From assembly GCA_016934335.1 (NCBI GenBank), contig JAFGTC010000267.1, positions 64,010 to 118,238 on the forward strand: 54,229 nucleotides of DNA. Reading direction: 5' to 3'. The DNA is from Candidatus Omnitrophota bacterium (lineage in GTDB: Bacteria; Hinthialibacterota; Hinthialibacteria; Hinthialibacterales; Hinthialibacteraceae). The position numbers and the translations under genes were made by a program. Shown in pieces: positions 44,564 through 53,054 of this stretch; the first letter of the stretch is position 1, and the number at the start of each line of letters is the position of its first letter. Below the pieces are notes generated by a model. It searched no databases. It had not been told where the DNA came from and saw only the letters and a program-made list of their open reading frames with translations.

Positions 44564-46069
44564 ATGTCTATGCGCTATGGCATTCTATTGTTGTTGTTAT
44601 TCGGGGCAAATACGGCTGTTTTGGCTCAATCTTCTTTTGAAGCGGGATTGGCCGAGGAGGATGTTACGCCGGCGATTGGGATGGAGATGCCGGGCGGTTA
44701 TGGAAAAGCCTTCCATAAACAAATTCACGATCCATGCAAAGTGAGAGTTTCTGTATTCCATGACGGCAAGAAGAAAATTGCGCTGGTCAGCGTCGATGCC
44801 CTCATGATTCCACGCCGACTCACAGTCGAAGCTCGAAAAGAAATACTTGACAAGTGCGGCATTCGGCCTGAAGCCGTCTTGATCGGCGCATCGCATTCTC
44901 ATTCCTCCGGTCCGGTTGGAATGGTTCAACCCGGCCAATACGATTTTGCTTCTCCCTTTGTCCAGAAATTGGCGTATCAAGAATCTTCCTGCGCAGATTC
45001 ACTCTACCTGAATCAAGTGAAATCCGCGATCGTCAAGGCGGTCTGCCAGGCCGATAAACGATTGGCGCCGGTCTTCTGCGGCGCGGGAAAGGGAAGCGAA
45101 GACCAGGTCGCTTACAACCGGCGATTTCACATGAAAAATGGATGGGTTTATACGCATCCCGGCAAAGGCAATCCCGACATTCTTTCCGTCGCAGGGCCGA
45201 CGGATCCCGAAGTTGGAGTGATAGGCGTCTGGGATCAACAGGACGTCTTTTTAGGCTGCATCGTCAATTACGCCTGCCATGCCACCACGAGTCCGCCGGG
45301 CGCCTCCGCCAATTGGATCTATTATATGGAAAAAGCGATTCGAGGATGTTTGGGAGAGAATGCCATCGTCGTTTTTCTCCAAGGATTCTCCGGAGATGTG
45401 ACCCAAGTCGACAACCTCAGCCCTTATGCGAATCCTTCCGGTGATGAATGGGCTCAGATCGTGGGAGGACGCGTAGGAGCGGAAGCCGTTAAAGTTCTTT
45501 TGAGCATGGAAAAAGGGACGCTGCAACCCTTAGAATCTCAGTCTGTAAGCGTTCCTTGCCGGCATCGCGTTCCCGATCCCGATAGAGTAAAACGCTGCTA
45601 TGAACTTGTACGCGAAGCGCCGACGAATGAGACGCGGACCGATTGGACTTTTGCCAAAGAGATCGTCCTGCTGGATGCGCTGCTTTCGCAAAAAAGCGAG
45701 ACGGAGGTGGAAGTGCAGGCGATTCAAATTGGGCCGGTTGTTTTATTGACGACGCCCGGCGAGATGTTTTGCCAGTATGGATTGGATTTGAAGGAAAAAA
45801 GTCCATTCCCGCTTACTTTTCCCGTTGAACTGGCAAACGGCTGCGTCGGCTATGTCCCGACTCTTGAAGCGCTTGGCGACCATGGAGGCGGTTATGAAAC
45901 TCGCTTGACAAGCTACAGCCATCTCGAAGCCAATGCGGGAAATGTCATGATGGAAAGATTATTAAAAATGGCCTCGGATATGTCGCCCGGAACGGCGCCC
46001 TCTCCCGAACCGGCGCCGGCTTTTCGCAATCCCTGGTCGTATGGAAGCGCACCGCCTGAGTTGAAATGA
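44564..46069 (+). CDS. Secreted neutral/alkaline ceramidase N-terminal-domain protein
   Basis: A 501-residue protein with a signal peptide ending near VLAQSS and EEDVTPAIGMEMPGG at the start of the mature protein. IGASHSHSSGP near residue 108 and NYACHATTSPP near 236 carry His ligands for zinc, and FLQGFSGDVTQVD near 273 is also typical. The family hydrolyses amide bonds of ceramides or unknown lipid/sugar amides. The immunoglobulin-like C-terminal domain of true ceramidases is absent, so function is open. AAGGAAAG precedes the ATG. Confidence 0.87.
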   Translation: MSMRYGILLLLLFGANTAVLAQSSFEAGLAEEDVTPAIGMEMPGGYGKAFHKQIHDPCKVRVSVFHDGKKKIALVSVDALMIPRRLTVEARKEILDKCGIRPEAVLIGASHSHSSGPVGMVQPGQYDFASPFVQKLAYQESSCADSLYLNQVKSAIVKAVCQADKRLAPVFCGAGKGSEDQVAYNRRFHMKNGWVYTHPGKGNPDILSVAGPTDPEVGVIGVWDQQDVFLGCIVNYACHATTSPPGASANWIYYMEKAIRGCLGENAIVVFLQGFSGDVTQVDNLSPYANPSGDEWAQIVGGRVGAEAVKVLLSMEKGTLQPLESQSVSVPCRHRVPDPDRVKRCYELVREAPTNETRTDWTFAKEIVLLDALLSQKSETEVEVQAIQIGPVVLLTTPGEMFCQYGLDLKEKSPFPLTFPVELANGCVGYVPTLEALGDHGGGYETRLTSYSHLEANAGNVMMERLLKMASDMSPGTAPSPEPAPAFRNPWSYGSAPPELK

Positions 46070-46209
46070 ATTTGCTGCGAGGAACATTTAGAAAACTGTA
46101 TTTTTCCTCTATCTTTTTTGAGAAAACTTTTAGAGTAAATCAAGAAGGCGATCAACCGATCGCTTCACGCTTGAAAAATCTATCCTCGATGCCAAGAAGG
46201 AGGATTGAA

Positions 46210-46791
46210 ATGGGCGTCTCTAAAAAAGGATTTACCTTGCTCGAATTATTGATTGTCGTTGCGATCATCGGCGTTCTTGCGGCCATCGCCGTGCCCAACT
46301 TTTTAAATGCGCAAATGCGCGCTCAAGTCGCCAGAACCTTCGCTGACCTGAAAGCGCTGTATAACGGCATGGAAATGTACCGGCTGGATCACAATACTTA
46401 TGTTCCTGATTATGACAGCGGCGCCGTTCCCGGCGTATCCGGCGTCAGTCAGAATGAATATCTTACGTATTCAAAGTTGACGACGCCGGTGGCCTATATG
46501 GCGACCATCCCGCTTGATCCCTATTTTGGCTCCTCCACGACGCGAGGCATGCATCCCAAGAGTTTCCCCTACTTTCAATATGCAGGCCCGCATAGCGGCG
46601 TGGAAAGTCCAAGGACGGCCTGGCATCCCAGCAACACGATTTATACGATTACCAGCCTGGGGCCCGATCTGGAGGATCAGCGCGGTTGGAGTTACCCGCA
46701 CGATCAAGCGCATCTTATCACGTATAACGCATCCAACGGATTGAAATCATCCGGCGATCTCTATATGTCCAATAAGGGATTGGTGCAATAA
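46210..46791 (+). CDS. Lone pseudopilin, GspG-like
   Basis: A 193-residue pseudopilin with VSKKG|FTLLE (cleavage after Gly7) and AAIAVPNFLNAQMRAQVARTF. It resembles the 31803-32366 protein in the helix and in the GlyLeuGlyPro-rich end (SLGPDLEDQ against YGLGPSYTT), so both belong to one group. It stands alone, between ceramidase-type and GH27 genes. AAGGAGG before 46210 fixes the start, though the frame is open further upstream. Confidence 0.85.
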   Translation: MGVSKKGFTLLELLIVVAIIGVLAAIAVPNFLNAQMRAQVARTFADLKALYNGMEMYRLDHNTYVPDYDSGAVPGVSGVSQNEYLTYSKLTTPVAYMATIPLDPYFGSSTTRGMHPKSFPYFQYAGPHSGVESPRTAWHPSNTIYTITSLGPDLEDQRGWSYPHDQAHLITYNASNGLKSSGDLYMSNKGLVQ

Positions 46792-46828
46792 TCATGTTTA
46801 TGAAACGATGAGCAGGAGTCAAAAACCA

Positions 46829-48388
46829 ATGAAACATTGTTTGAAGATTTTTTTTATTATGGGAATTCTTTTTTCAGGAATAACATCGATGCATCAATCT
46901 TTTTCTGATGCGCCGGCGATTCAGGAGGAACCGTATTTCTTGACGCCCCCGCCCGCTTCTTCCCCCAATATCAATACTCCTTCCGTTTATGGCTGCCGGC
47001 CCGGCAGGCCTTTTCTTTATCGGATTCCCTGTACGGGCGATCGGCCGATCTTTTTCACGGCGGCGAATCTTCCCGATTCGCTGCAACTTGATGCGGCCGG
47101 CGGCGTCATTCACGGCGAAGCCCCTGCTGAACGCGGAGAATATTCAATAAAAATCGCCGCGCGCAATAAGAGCGGAGAAGATCAAAAATCCTTGAAGATC
47201 GTTGTTGGGGACGATCTCGCGCTGACGCCCCCCATGGGATGGAATCATTGGTACACCTATTATCACAATGTGCAGGATCAATTGTTCCGCGACGCGGCCG
47301 TAATCATGATCGAATCGGGCATGGCCGATTTCGGCTACCAATATGTAAACATCGACGACTGCTGGATGGTTAAGCCGGGCTCAAACGATCCCGCGCTGGG
47401 GGGCGAGCCGCTCGATGGAATGGGCGCCATTAAGCCCAACAAAAATTTTCCCGACATGGCGGCCATGTGCGACTTCATTCATTCGCTCGGATTAAAGACG
47501 GGCATTTATACTTCGCCGGGCCCGCGCACCTGCGCCGGCTACCAGGGCAGTTATCAACACGAATGGATGGACGCTCAGCGCTTTGCCCAGTGGGGCTTCG
47601 ATTTTTTAAAGTACGATTGGTGCAGTTATGGAAATATCGCTAAAGACGACAGCCTGCAAGAACGGCAGAAGCCCTATCGTGTGATGGGGGAAATTCTGAA
47701 AAACTTGAATCGCGACATCATTCTGAATCTCTGCCAGTACGGCATGAGCGAAGTGTGGAAATGGGGCGGGGAAGTGGGCGGCCATTGCTGGAGAACGACC
47801 GGCGATTTAGGTCTTGAGGCCGGCGATCGACTGCCTGGATTTTATCATATCGGCTTCAGCAACGCCGAGCACGCCGGATACGCTCGACCGGGGCGATGGA
47901 ACGATCCCGACTATATTCTGATCGGCATGGTCGGCAATGCGCGCAGCATTCAGGATCCTCCCAGGCCCACCCCGCTGACGCCGAGCGAGCAATACAGTTA
48001 TATGTCCATGTGGTGCCTGATGGCGGCGCCTCTTTTTTATTCCGGAGACATCACTCATCTGGATGAATTTACGCTGAACGTTCTATGCAATGCGGAAGTA
48101 ATCGAAGTCGATCAGGATCCACTGGGGATTCAAGGCCGCATGATTCGCAAAACGGATGACGAATTTATTATGGCGAAGCCCATGCACGACGGTTCGCTGG
48201 CGGTGGGATTGTTCAATATATCCGAAACGGAAAGAACGATTCAGGCGGTTTGGGATCAACTCGAACTAAAGGGGCCGCATCGCGTCCGCAATCTATGGAC
48301 GCAGGAAGATCTAGGCGTCTTCGATCAACATTATGCCGCTGACGTTCGCAGGCGCGGCGTGCAACTCATTCGTTTATGGCCGAAATAG
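46829..48388 (+). CDS. Secreted alpha-galactosidase, GH27
   Basis: A 519-residue protein with signal peptide, an Ig-like domain (about residues 55-125; AARNKSGEDQ) and a GH27 barrel: LTPPMGWNHWYTY near 133-145, YVNIDDCWM near 172, FDFLKYDWCSYG near 254-265 with the nucleophile Asp, and WNDPDYILIGM near 356. It removes terminal alpha-galactose, or alpha-N-acetylgalactosamine, from polymers. The ATG at 46829 has AGGAG ten bases upstream; an ATG at 46808 lacks a site. It may supply the sugar activated by the kinase at 4439. Confidence 0.93.
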   Translation: MKHCLKIFFIMGILFSGITSMHQSFSDAPAIQEEPYFLTPPPASSPNINTPSVYGCRPGRPFLYRIPCTGDRPIFFTAANLPDSLQLDAAGGVIHGEAPAERGEYSIKIAARNKSGEDQKSLKIVVGDDLALTPPMGWNHWYTYYHNVQDQLFRDAAVIMIESGMADFGYQYVNIDDCWMVKPGSNDPALGGEPLDGMGAIKPNKNFPDMAAMCDFIHSLGLKTGIYTSPGPRTCAGYQGSYQHEWMDAQRFAQWGFDFLKYDWCSYGNIAKDDSLQERQKPYRVMGEILKNLNRDIILNLCQYGMSEVWKWGGEVGGHCWRTTGDLGLEAGDRLPGFYHIGFSNAEHAGYARPGRWNDPDYILIGMVGNARSIQDPPRPTPLTPSEQYSYMSMWCLMAAPLFYSGDITHLDEFTLNVLCNAEVIEVDQDPLGIQGRMIRKTDDEFIMAKPMHDGSLAVGLFNISETERTIQAVWDQLELKGPHRVRNLWTQEDLGVFDQHYAADVRRRGVQLIRLWPK

Positions 48389-48433
48389 CATTGTTTATAT
48401 GTCGTTTGTAGTGATCGGTGATTTTTCTCAGCG

Positions 48434-49726
48434 TTATTCGCTTTGCAAAAATCGATTGGTCCACAACATGCACATAACGGACGCCGTCAGAATCAAAGCG
48501 CCGACGCCCTGGTGAATGGTGGTGACGATCACATCGACTGGATGGGGCGAGGCCGCGTTAGAGCGCTCCAAACCGATCGCCAGAAGCGCGAGCAGTCCGA
48601 ACAGCAGTTGCGGTGAAATCAAGGCGATCAATATTAATCCGCCGCTTCGCAGATGCCTGTTCTCGGAATAAAATCCCCAGAGACGAACGCTGGCCGCGAC
48701 GGCAATCACCGCAACGATGGCGGCCAGGCTGATATGGATCAACAAGCCATGCGATGTGTGGCGCACAACCGCTCCCGTTGCAATCTGCGCTAAGACCGAC
48801 ATGACGAGGATGATTGACAAAACCTTTTCCGTCGCGGCGGATGAGGAGCGCAGGAAATTGTTTGAGTCGCTCCATGACGGCGATGCGATGACGGCGATTG
48901 AAGCCAGCAGCGCAAGAAAAACTTGTCCTACAACGCCGTGTATTACGGCTAATATTAAATTGGGCGCCGTATCCGACGGTATGTCGCTCCAGGTGAAATG
49001 CCCTGTTACCCGCAGGCCCCCCATGATTCCCTGCGCGATCACCAGAATGAGCGCGACGATTCCAAGCATCCGCAGCAAGGTTCTTGAATCGGCGAAAAAA
49101 AGGTGCACCGCCAGCGTCAGCGTAGTTAGTCCCACCAGGGAACCGAATAGCCTGTGCGCGTGTTCGAAATAGATGCCTCCCGTCATTCTGGACAGCGGAT
49201 ACAAAAACATGTTATATCCAAATGAATTAGGCCAATCGACAACCGCCAGCCCCGCTTCCTGGCCGGTGACGATCCCTCCGATGATGAGCAGGATGAAGGT
49301 TGCGGCGGCCGCCGTCCATGCGAAGGCCGCCGTCCAATGAATATCAACCGGCCGCGCAGAGAGACTTCCGAGAGCGGCGCCGATCGCTCCTAACATCGCA
49401 CAGACGATTATGGAGCCGGGAATCCAGTACAACGCCGACGGAGTGATTTGATTGGGCTGATCGCCCGTAAGCAAACTTCCCAATATTAAAAGATTGAGGG
49501 CGCCGGTTATCAATCCGCTTTGCAAGCCGGCCTTCCACCCTTTCGCTGTAAATCGTCCCGCTGCATATCCGCCGCCAAGCAGACACAACAGTAAAAGAAT
49601 CAACACAATCGGGCTGGGAACTATGGCGGGCGGGATATGGCAGGCATATCCCGCCGTCCACATGATCGTCGTTGTTCCAAAGCCCAGCGTAAGAAGTTGT
49701 CCGCGGTTTGATTTCGCGTTGTTCAT
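48434..49726 (-). CDS. ctaA: CtaA/COX15-like haem A synthase with N-terminal extension
   Basis: A 430-residue membrane protein. Residues 135-425 have eight helices and the motif FEHAHR near 187-192 (EHxHR of COX15/CtaA), plus a second His region in the C-terminal half. It should oxidise the haem O methyl group to give haem A. About 130 residues with four more helices precede the domain, and normal CtaA is near 300 residues. No oxidase subunit or ctaB is in the window. It converges with the GH27 gene. Confidence 0.82.
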   Translation of the reverse strand: MNNAKSNRGQLLTLGFGTTTIMWTAGYACHIPPAIVPSPIVLILLLLCLLGGGYAAGRFTAKGWKAGLQSGLITGALNLLILGSLLTGDQPNQITPSALYWIPGSIIVCAMLGAIGAALGSLSARPVDIHWTAAFAWTAAAATFILLIIGGIVTGQEAGLAVVDWPNSFGYNMFLYPLSRMTGGIYFEHAHRLFGSLVGLTTLTLAVHLFFADSRTLLRMLGIVALILVIAQGIMGGLRVTGHFTWSDIPSDTAPNLILAVIHGVVGQVFLALLASIAVIASPSWSDSNNFLRSSSAATEKVLSIILVMSVLAQIATGAVVRHTSHGLLIHISLAAIVAVIAVAASVRLWGFYSENRHLRSGGLILIALISPQLLFGLLALLAIGLERSNAASPHPVDVIVTTIHQGVGALILTASVMCMLWTNRFLQSE

Positions 49727-49752
49727 TGTTAACGCCGCGCCTCTCGCAAAAT

Positions 49753-50649
49753 TTATAGAAGTCCCTGGTACGCCAGAAACATGCAGCGGAAATATTTCAG
49801 AATCAAAACCGGATCGGGATTGGTATGATGCAGTTCGGCCAGGCAGTAGCCCTCGAATCCAGTTTCATTCAATCGCTGCAAAAGATGGCGGTACGGATAC
49901 GTTTCGTCGCACAAATCGCGCATGTGCACGGAAAATATTTTATCTTTCACGAGGTTGAAATTGAAATCGAATCCTTCTCCTTCCAGATCCTGCATGTTTG
50001 AATTCCAGCAAACGCCTGCGTTGGGGTGATCGGCGTGATCCATCATGATTTTGATATTTGGCAGATAGCAAGTGTCCCGGCCATGCACTTCCAGGCGTAT
50101 TTGTACGCCGTAATCCGAGCCGAAGGCCGCAACTTCTCGGAGGGATTTTCCTATTTGCTCCAAGGTTTTCTCACGCGGGACGCCGTCGGGAAAGCCGTTG
50201 GGGCGTACTTTGATTCCAGTCGCTCCGACATCGTGAGCAAGTACGATATATTCCTTGGTCGCTTCAATATCTTTTCGTAATTTGCTCGGGTCGGGCGTAT
50301 GATAGTCGTATGCGCTTCCCAATCCCATCAATTCAACCGCCGAATCCTGAAATTTTTTCTTGACGTCGGCGCGCTGTGATTTGTTTAAATCGAGTTCGAC
50401 TTTATGCGCATGCGTAGCGCGCAGTTCCACCCCTTGTATTTTCGATTTCGTGCAGGCATCGATGATTTCGTCTACATCCATATCTTTGGCTAAATTGTAC
50501 GTCACTAGCCCTACTTTGATTTTAGATGGTTTGACAAAGTTATCGCCGCTTTTATAATCCGGATCGGCGATGGCGCCTGAGTTGAATAATCCGATCGCTC
50601 CAAGCCCCGCTCCAGCCGCTCCCAACATTTCCCGTCGATTCAGCTTCAT
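49753..50649 (-). CDS. Tat-exported sugar phosphate isomerase/epimerase-like TIM barrel
   Basis: A 298-residue protein with twin-arginine motif (LNRREMLGAAGAG), then a barrel with GLVTYNLAKDMDVDEII, GVELRATHAH, IRLEVHGRD near 183 and VHMRDLCDE near 240, ending CLAELHHTNPDPV. Glu, Asp and His in these motifs are metal ligands of the family. It is distinct from the barrel at 20100, though similar in design. AAGGAG precedes the ATG. Confidence 0.88.
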   Translation of the reverse strand: MKLNRREMLGAAGAGLGAIGLFNSGAIADPDYKSGDNFVKPSKIKVGLVTYNLAKDMDVDEIIDACTKSKIQGVELRATHAHKVELDLNKSQRADVKKKFQDSAVELMGLGSAYDYHTPDPSKLRKDIEATKEYIVLAHDVGATGIKVRPNGFPDGVPREKTLEQIGKSLREVAAFGSDYGVQIRLEVHGRDTCYLPNIKIMMDHADHPNAGVCWNSNMQDLEGEGFDFNFNLVKDKIFSVHMRDLCDETYPYRHLLQRLNETGFEGYCLAELHHTNPDPVLILKYFRCMFLAYQGLL

Positions 50650-50756
50650 TCGTTTTTCTCCTTCACGTCGTACTGGTAATTCGATCTAATGAGAAGACGT
50701 CTATAAGCATAACGGAAGCAGGGTTGTTAAAGAAAGGCCTCTCATCCTGATTTGAA
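50650..50756. other. Short intergenic region downstream of fliK
   Basis: A 107-nt gap between the fliK stop and the barrel start, which read in the same direction. It includes the palindrome AGACGTCT. No gene or terminator is clear. Confidence 0.3.
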
Positions 50757-52103
50757 TCAAGCGCGAAGATCCAAGCTTTCGGGCGTGGACATTTTTTCTT
50801 TTTCGCGCCTATTTAATTGGGGCGGAACTTCTCCAACGATCGCCCCGATCGACTGCACTTGAAAGCCTTTGTTTTGCAATAAATCTTTTAATTCGTCCAG
50901 CGCCGTTTGAATAAACTTTTGGACGGATGAATCGGCTGTTGTGAGCGTGACGCTGATTCGCGGATGATCCCATTGAATCGCGGTATGAATCGCGCCTAAA
51001 CGAGACAGTTCAATCCGAAAATCCAATTGCCCTGACTTTCTTTTTTTCCCTTTTGGTTTGTATCGGATTTCCAGTTGGTGGTTTTGACCGTCTACATTAA
51101 TGGGGATTTGCACGAATATCGGGTGGAATTCGGCGCCGCTCTGCGGCGGCAGATTCTGAATCGCCTGCCCGGCGAGCGTTTCATGTAGTTGCTGAACGTC
51201 CTGCATCAAGATTGCAAACAACTGTGCATGCGCACCGGGCTCGATGTCGGGCCAAAGATCCATCAGCAATACAAACAGATGCACGACCGATTCGCCCAAT
51301 GAGATTTCTGCGCCCGATGGATGCTGCTGAATCAACGCTTCCGGAGACGCCAAAGCCGCCGCGAGTATTTCATCGAACTCTCTCTCCTGCTGAGGATCGC
51401 ATTGTTCTCGCAAATGGAATATGGAACGCTCCAGCGCCTCTTGCGCGTCTCTCAGTTTTCTCCGCTGTGAAGCATCCAAAACTGGATCTGCGCCTGAATC
51501 CTCGTCCCCATCCAATTTCCTCCCGATCTCATTAAGACGATCTATGACGCGATTGATCGTCTCCGAAATTCTCGGACGAGGCATGAAAAGTTGCGCGAGT
51601 ATGGAAACTATGGCGGGGTTAAATGGAAGGCCTCGACTAAATAAAAACGATAAACTTGTCATCTGTTCAGAATGAAGTTGGGGGAATACCTGCGCCAGTT
51701 CCCTCAAGGCAGCCGGATCGAGCGGAATTCCCGCCTGCAGCAGCGCCTGCGCCAGGATCTGTACATTGGATCCGCTTAGCCCCATGTTGGCCAGCGACGC
51801 GCCCAATGATCTCGCGGGCGCCTCGCTGGATGAGGGCGAATCCAATCTCGCCGCGCGCCCCATCAGTTCCAACTCCAGGCGGCCTTCCACTATCCGTACC
51901 GTTACGGCGTCGCCCGCCCTGAAATTCGATCCAGGCGCATCCAGCGCGAAGGTTCGGCTTTGAAGCGCAATCGTCATCTTTCCGCTCGGGAGATTCGACA
52001 ACACCTTCCCTTGAAGCGGGCCGTCCTGCAATAATCCGGCCAGTCCGGATGATAGCGCCTGCTGCGGCATAAAAGAAAATTTCGGAGAAATCGGCTCAAC
52101 CAT
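50757..52103 (-). CDS. fliK: Flagellar hook-length control protein-like (FliK)
   Basis: A 448-residue protein. The N-terminal region (GLAGLLQDGPLQGKVLSNL...AGDAVTVRIVEGRLELEL) and a C-terminal hook domain (about residues 335-430: DFRIELSRLGAIHTAIQW, TALDELKDLLQNKGF) match the FliK pattern, with a long linker. FliK measures hook length during flagellum export. No other flagellar gene is close, except perhaps the small protein at 52725. Start at 52103 gives a normal N-terminus; an ATG 30 bases earlier is possible. Confidence 0.75.
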   Translation of the reverse strand: MVEPISPKFSFMPQQALSSGLAGLLQDGPLQGKVLSNLPSGKMTIALQSRTFALDAPGSNFRAGDAVTVRIVEGRLELELMGRAARLDSPSSSEAPARSLGASLANMGLSGSNVQILAQALLQAGIPLDPAALRELAQVFPQLHSEQMTSLSFLFSRGLPFNPAIVSILAQLFMPRPRISETINRVIDRLNEIGRKLDGDEDSGADPVLDASQRRKLRDAQEALERSIFHLREQCDPQQEREFDEILAAALASPEALIQQHPSGAEISLGESVVHLFVLLMDLWPDIEPGAHAQLFAILMQDVQQLHETLAGQAIQNLPPQSGAEFHPIFVQIPINVDGQNHQLEIRYKPKGKKRKSGQLDFRIELSRLGAIHTAIQWDHPRISVTLTTADSSVQKFIQTALDELKDLLQNKGFQVQSIGAIVGEVPPQLNRREKEKMSTPESLDLRA

Positions 52104-52146
52104 GATGCTTCTATCATACAAGGATGAGCGCAAGAACGCGATGCAT

Positions 52147-52180
52147 AAAAAAAGGGGTGTGATGCATTTTCATCACACCC
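52147..52180 (-). terminator. Strong minus-strand terminator upstream of fliK
   Basis: GGGTGTGATG and CATCACACCC (52155-52164 and 52171-52180) form a perfect ten-base stem with a six-base loop. On the minus strand TTTTTTT follows. It ends transcription from the right, 12 nt after the small frame at 52193. Confidence 0.8.
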
Positions 52181-52192
52181 AACGGAGGAGAA

Positions 52193-52324
52193 TTAACCGT
52201 TGCCGTAAATGTATCGTTCAACCCCACAGACAACGGGTAGCGGTTGAATGATGCCGGTTAGGGCGTTGGAATCGACTGTCGCGGCCGCTTTGGCTTCCAC
52301 TTGAAATACAAAACCGCCGCGCAT
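52193..52324 (-). CDS. Small unclear frame ending at a terminator
   Basis: The frame from ATG at 52324 has 43 residues (MRGGFVFQVEAKAAATVDSN and a YIYGNG end) and can read 10 codons further upstream before a stop. The strong terminator 12 nt after the stop suggests a real transcript ends here. No ribosome site is in place. It may be the tail of a degraded gene; the same frame upstream to 52696 has only three internal stops. A different gene or no gene remains possible. Confidence 0.3.
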   Translation of the reverse strand: MRGGFVFQVEAKAAATVDSNALTGIIQPLPVVCGVERYIYGNG

Positions 52325-52724
52325 CCCTTCTGTATAAAAATCCTGGGAACCAAGTCAAAACATCACCCTTGATCCGCTGCCTCCGCCGCACTCTGAATGA
52401 CTTTCACGAGCCGGTCGGATTTGTAAAGACGTTAGGGCTGCATATGGATCGGCGCAATAATAGAAGATTAAACCAAGAGGAATGAACAGCCGTCAGATCC
52501 ATGCGAAGAATCCCTAACCGGCGTGATCCATCCATGGATCCAACGCAGCCTTCCCTGGCAAGTTACTACCAATATCGGCGCCCGCTCCGAAAAACTTAAT
52601 GCGCAATTGAACAATTATTGTTGTCCCGGTTGGGATGGGGGGATTCATACAAAACTCTAAATTCTCGATTGGATCGGCCGAAGATAGAATGAACAATATT
52701 CAATCGAATGAAAGGCGGTTTGTC
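52325..52724. other. Unclear region, possible degraded gene
   Basis: This 400-nt stretch has no confident gene. The minus frame has interrupted open parts (52514-52696 and before 52324). On the plus strand a frame with a run of about 60 codons ends near 52660. None has a good start. It ends with the leader of the 93-residue gene at 52725. Confidence 0.3.
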
Positions 52725-53006
52725 ATGATGGTCAATGTTATGAATCTTGAGCCCATGAGTGCTATTTATTTGTCGGAAGGAATTCGATATCGTCGAAGCG
52801 GAGGCGAGCAGAATGTGAAATTAACCGAAGGCGCATCGAATCAACAGGATTCCGTGAAAATTTCCAAAGACGCGCAGGCGTCGTTCAAGAAATACATTAT
52901 GCCGGAAGCCATTAATCATACGAATTTTGAACATTCGAAGGCTTTCGAAAAACTGGCAGGTCTATATGGAAAAACGCCCATCATAACCATGCCGATCATT
53001 CTTTAG
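52725..53006 (+). CDS. 93-residue protein with DSVKISKDAQ motif
   Basis: A small soluble protein with a Ser/Lys/Gln-rich middle (DSVKISKDAQASFKKYIM) and a hydrophobic end. The motif resembles the C-terminal part of FlgM-type and other flagellar small proteins (DxVxIS...A), but the match is weak. AAGGCGG lies seven bases before the ATG at 52725, and a strong terminator follows. It may relate to the nearby fliK-like gene. Confidence 0.5.
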   Translation: MMVNVMNLEPMSAIYLSEGIRYRRSGGEQNVKLTEGASNQQDSVKISKDAQASFKKYIMPEAINHTNFEHSKAFEKLAGLYGKTPIITMPIIL

Positions 53007-53014
53007 AAAAAACG

Positions 53015-53051
53015 GGGCGGGCTCAACTTTGATTTTAGCCCGCCCTTTCTT
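53015..53051. terminator. Bidirectional terminator
   Basis: GGGCGGGCT and AGCCCGCCC form a perfect nine-base stem, loop of 13. On the plus strand TTTCTTT follows; on the minus strand CGTTTTTT follows. It serves both the 93-residue gene and the convergent DUF1573 gene. Confidence 0.85.
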
Positions 53052-53054
53052 TCC

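Noticed and set aside
52450-52665. Plus-strand frame of about 60 codons in the unclear region
   Set aside because: No good start codon or ribosome site, and overlapping minus frames look equally plausible.
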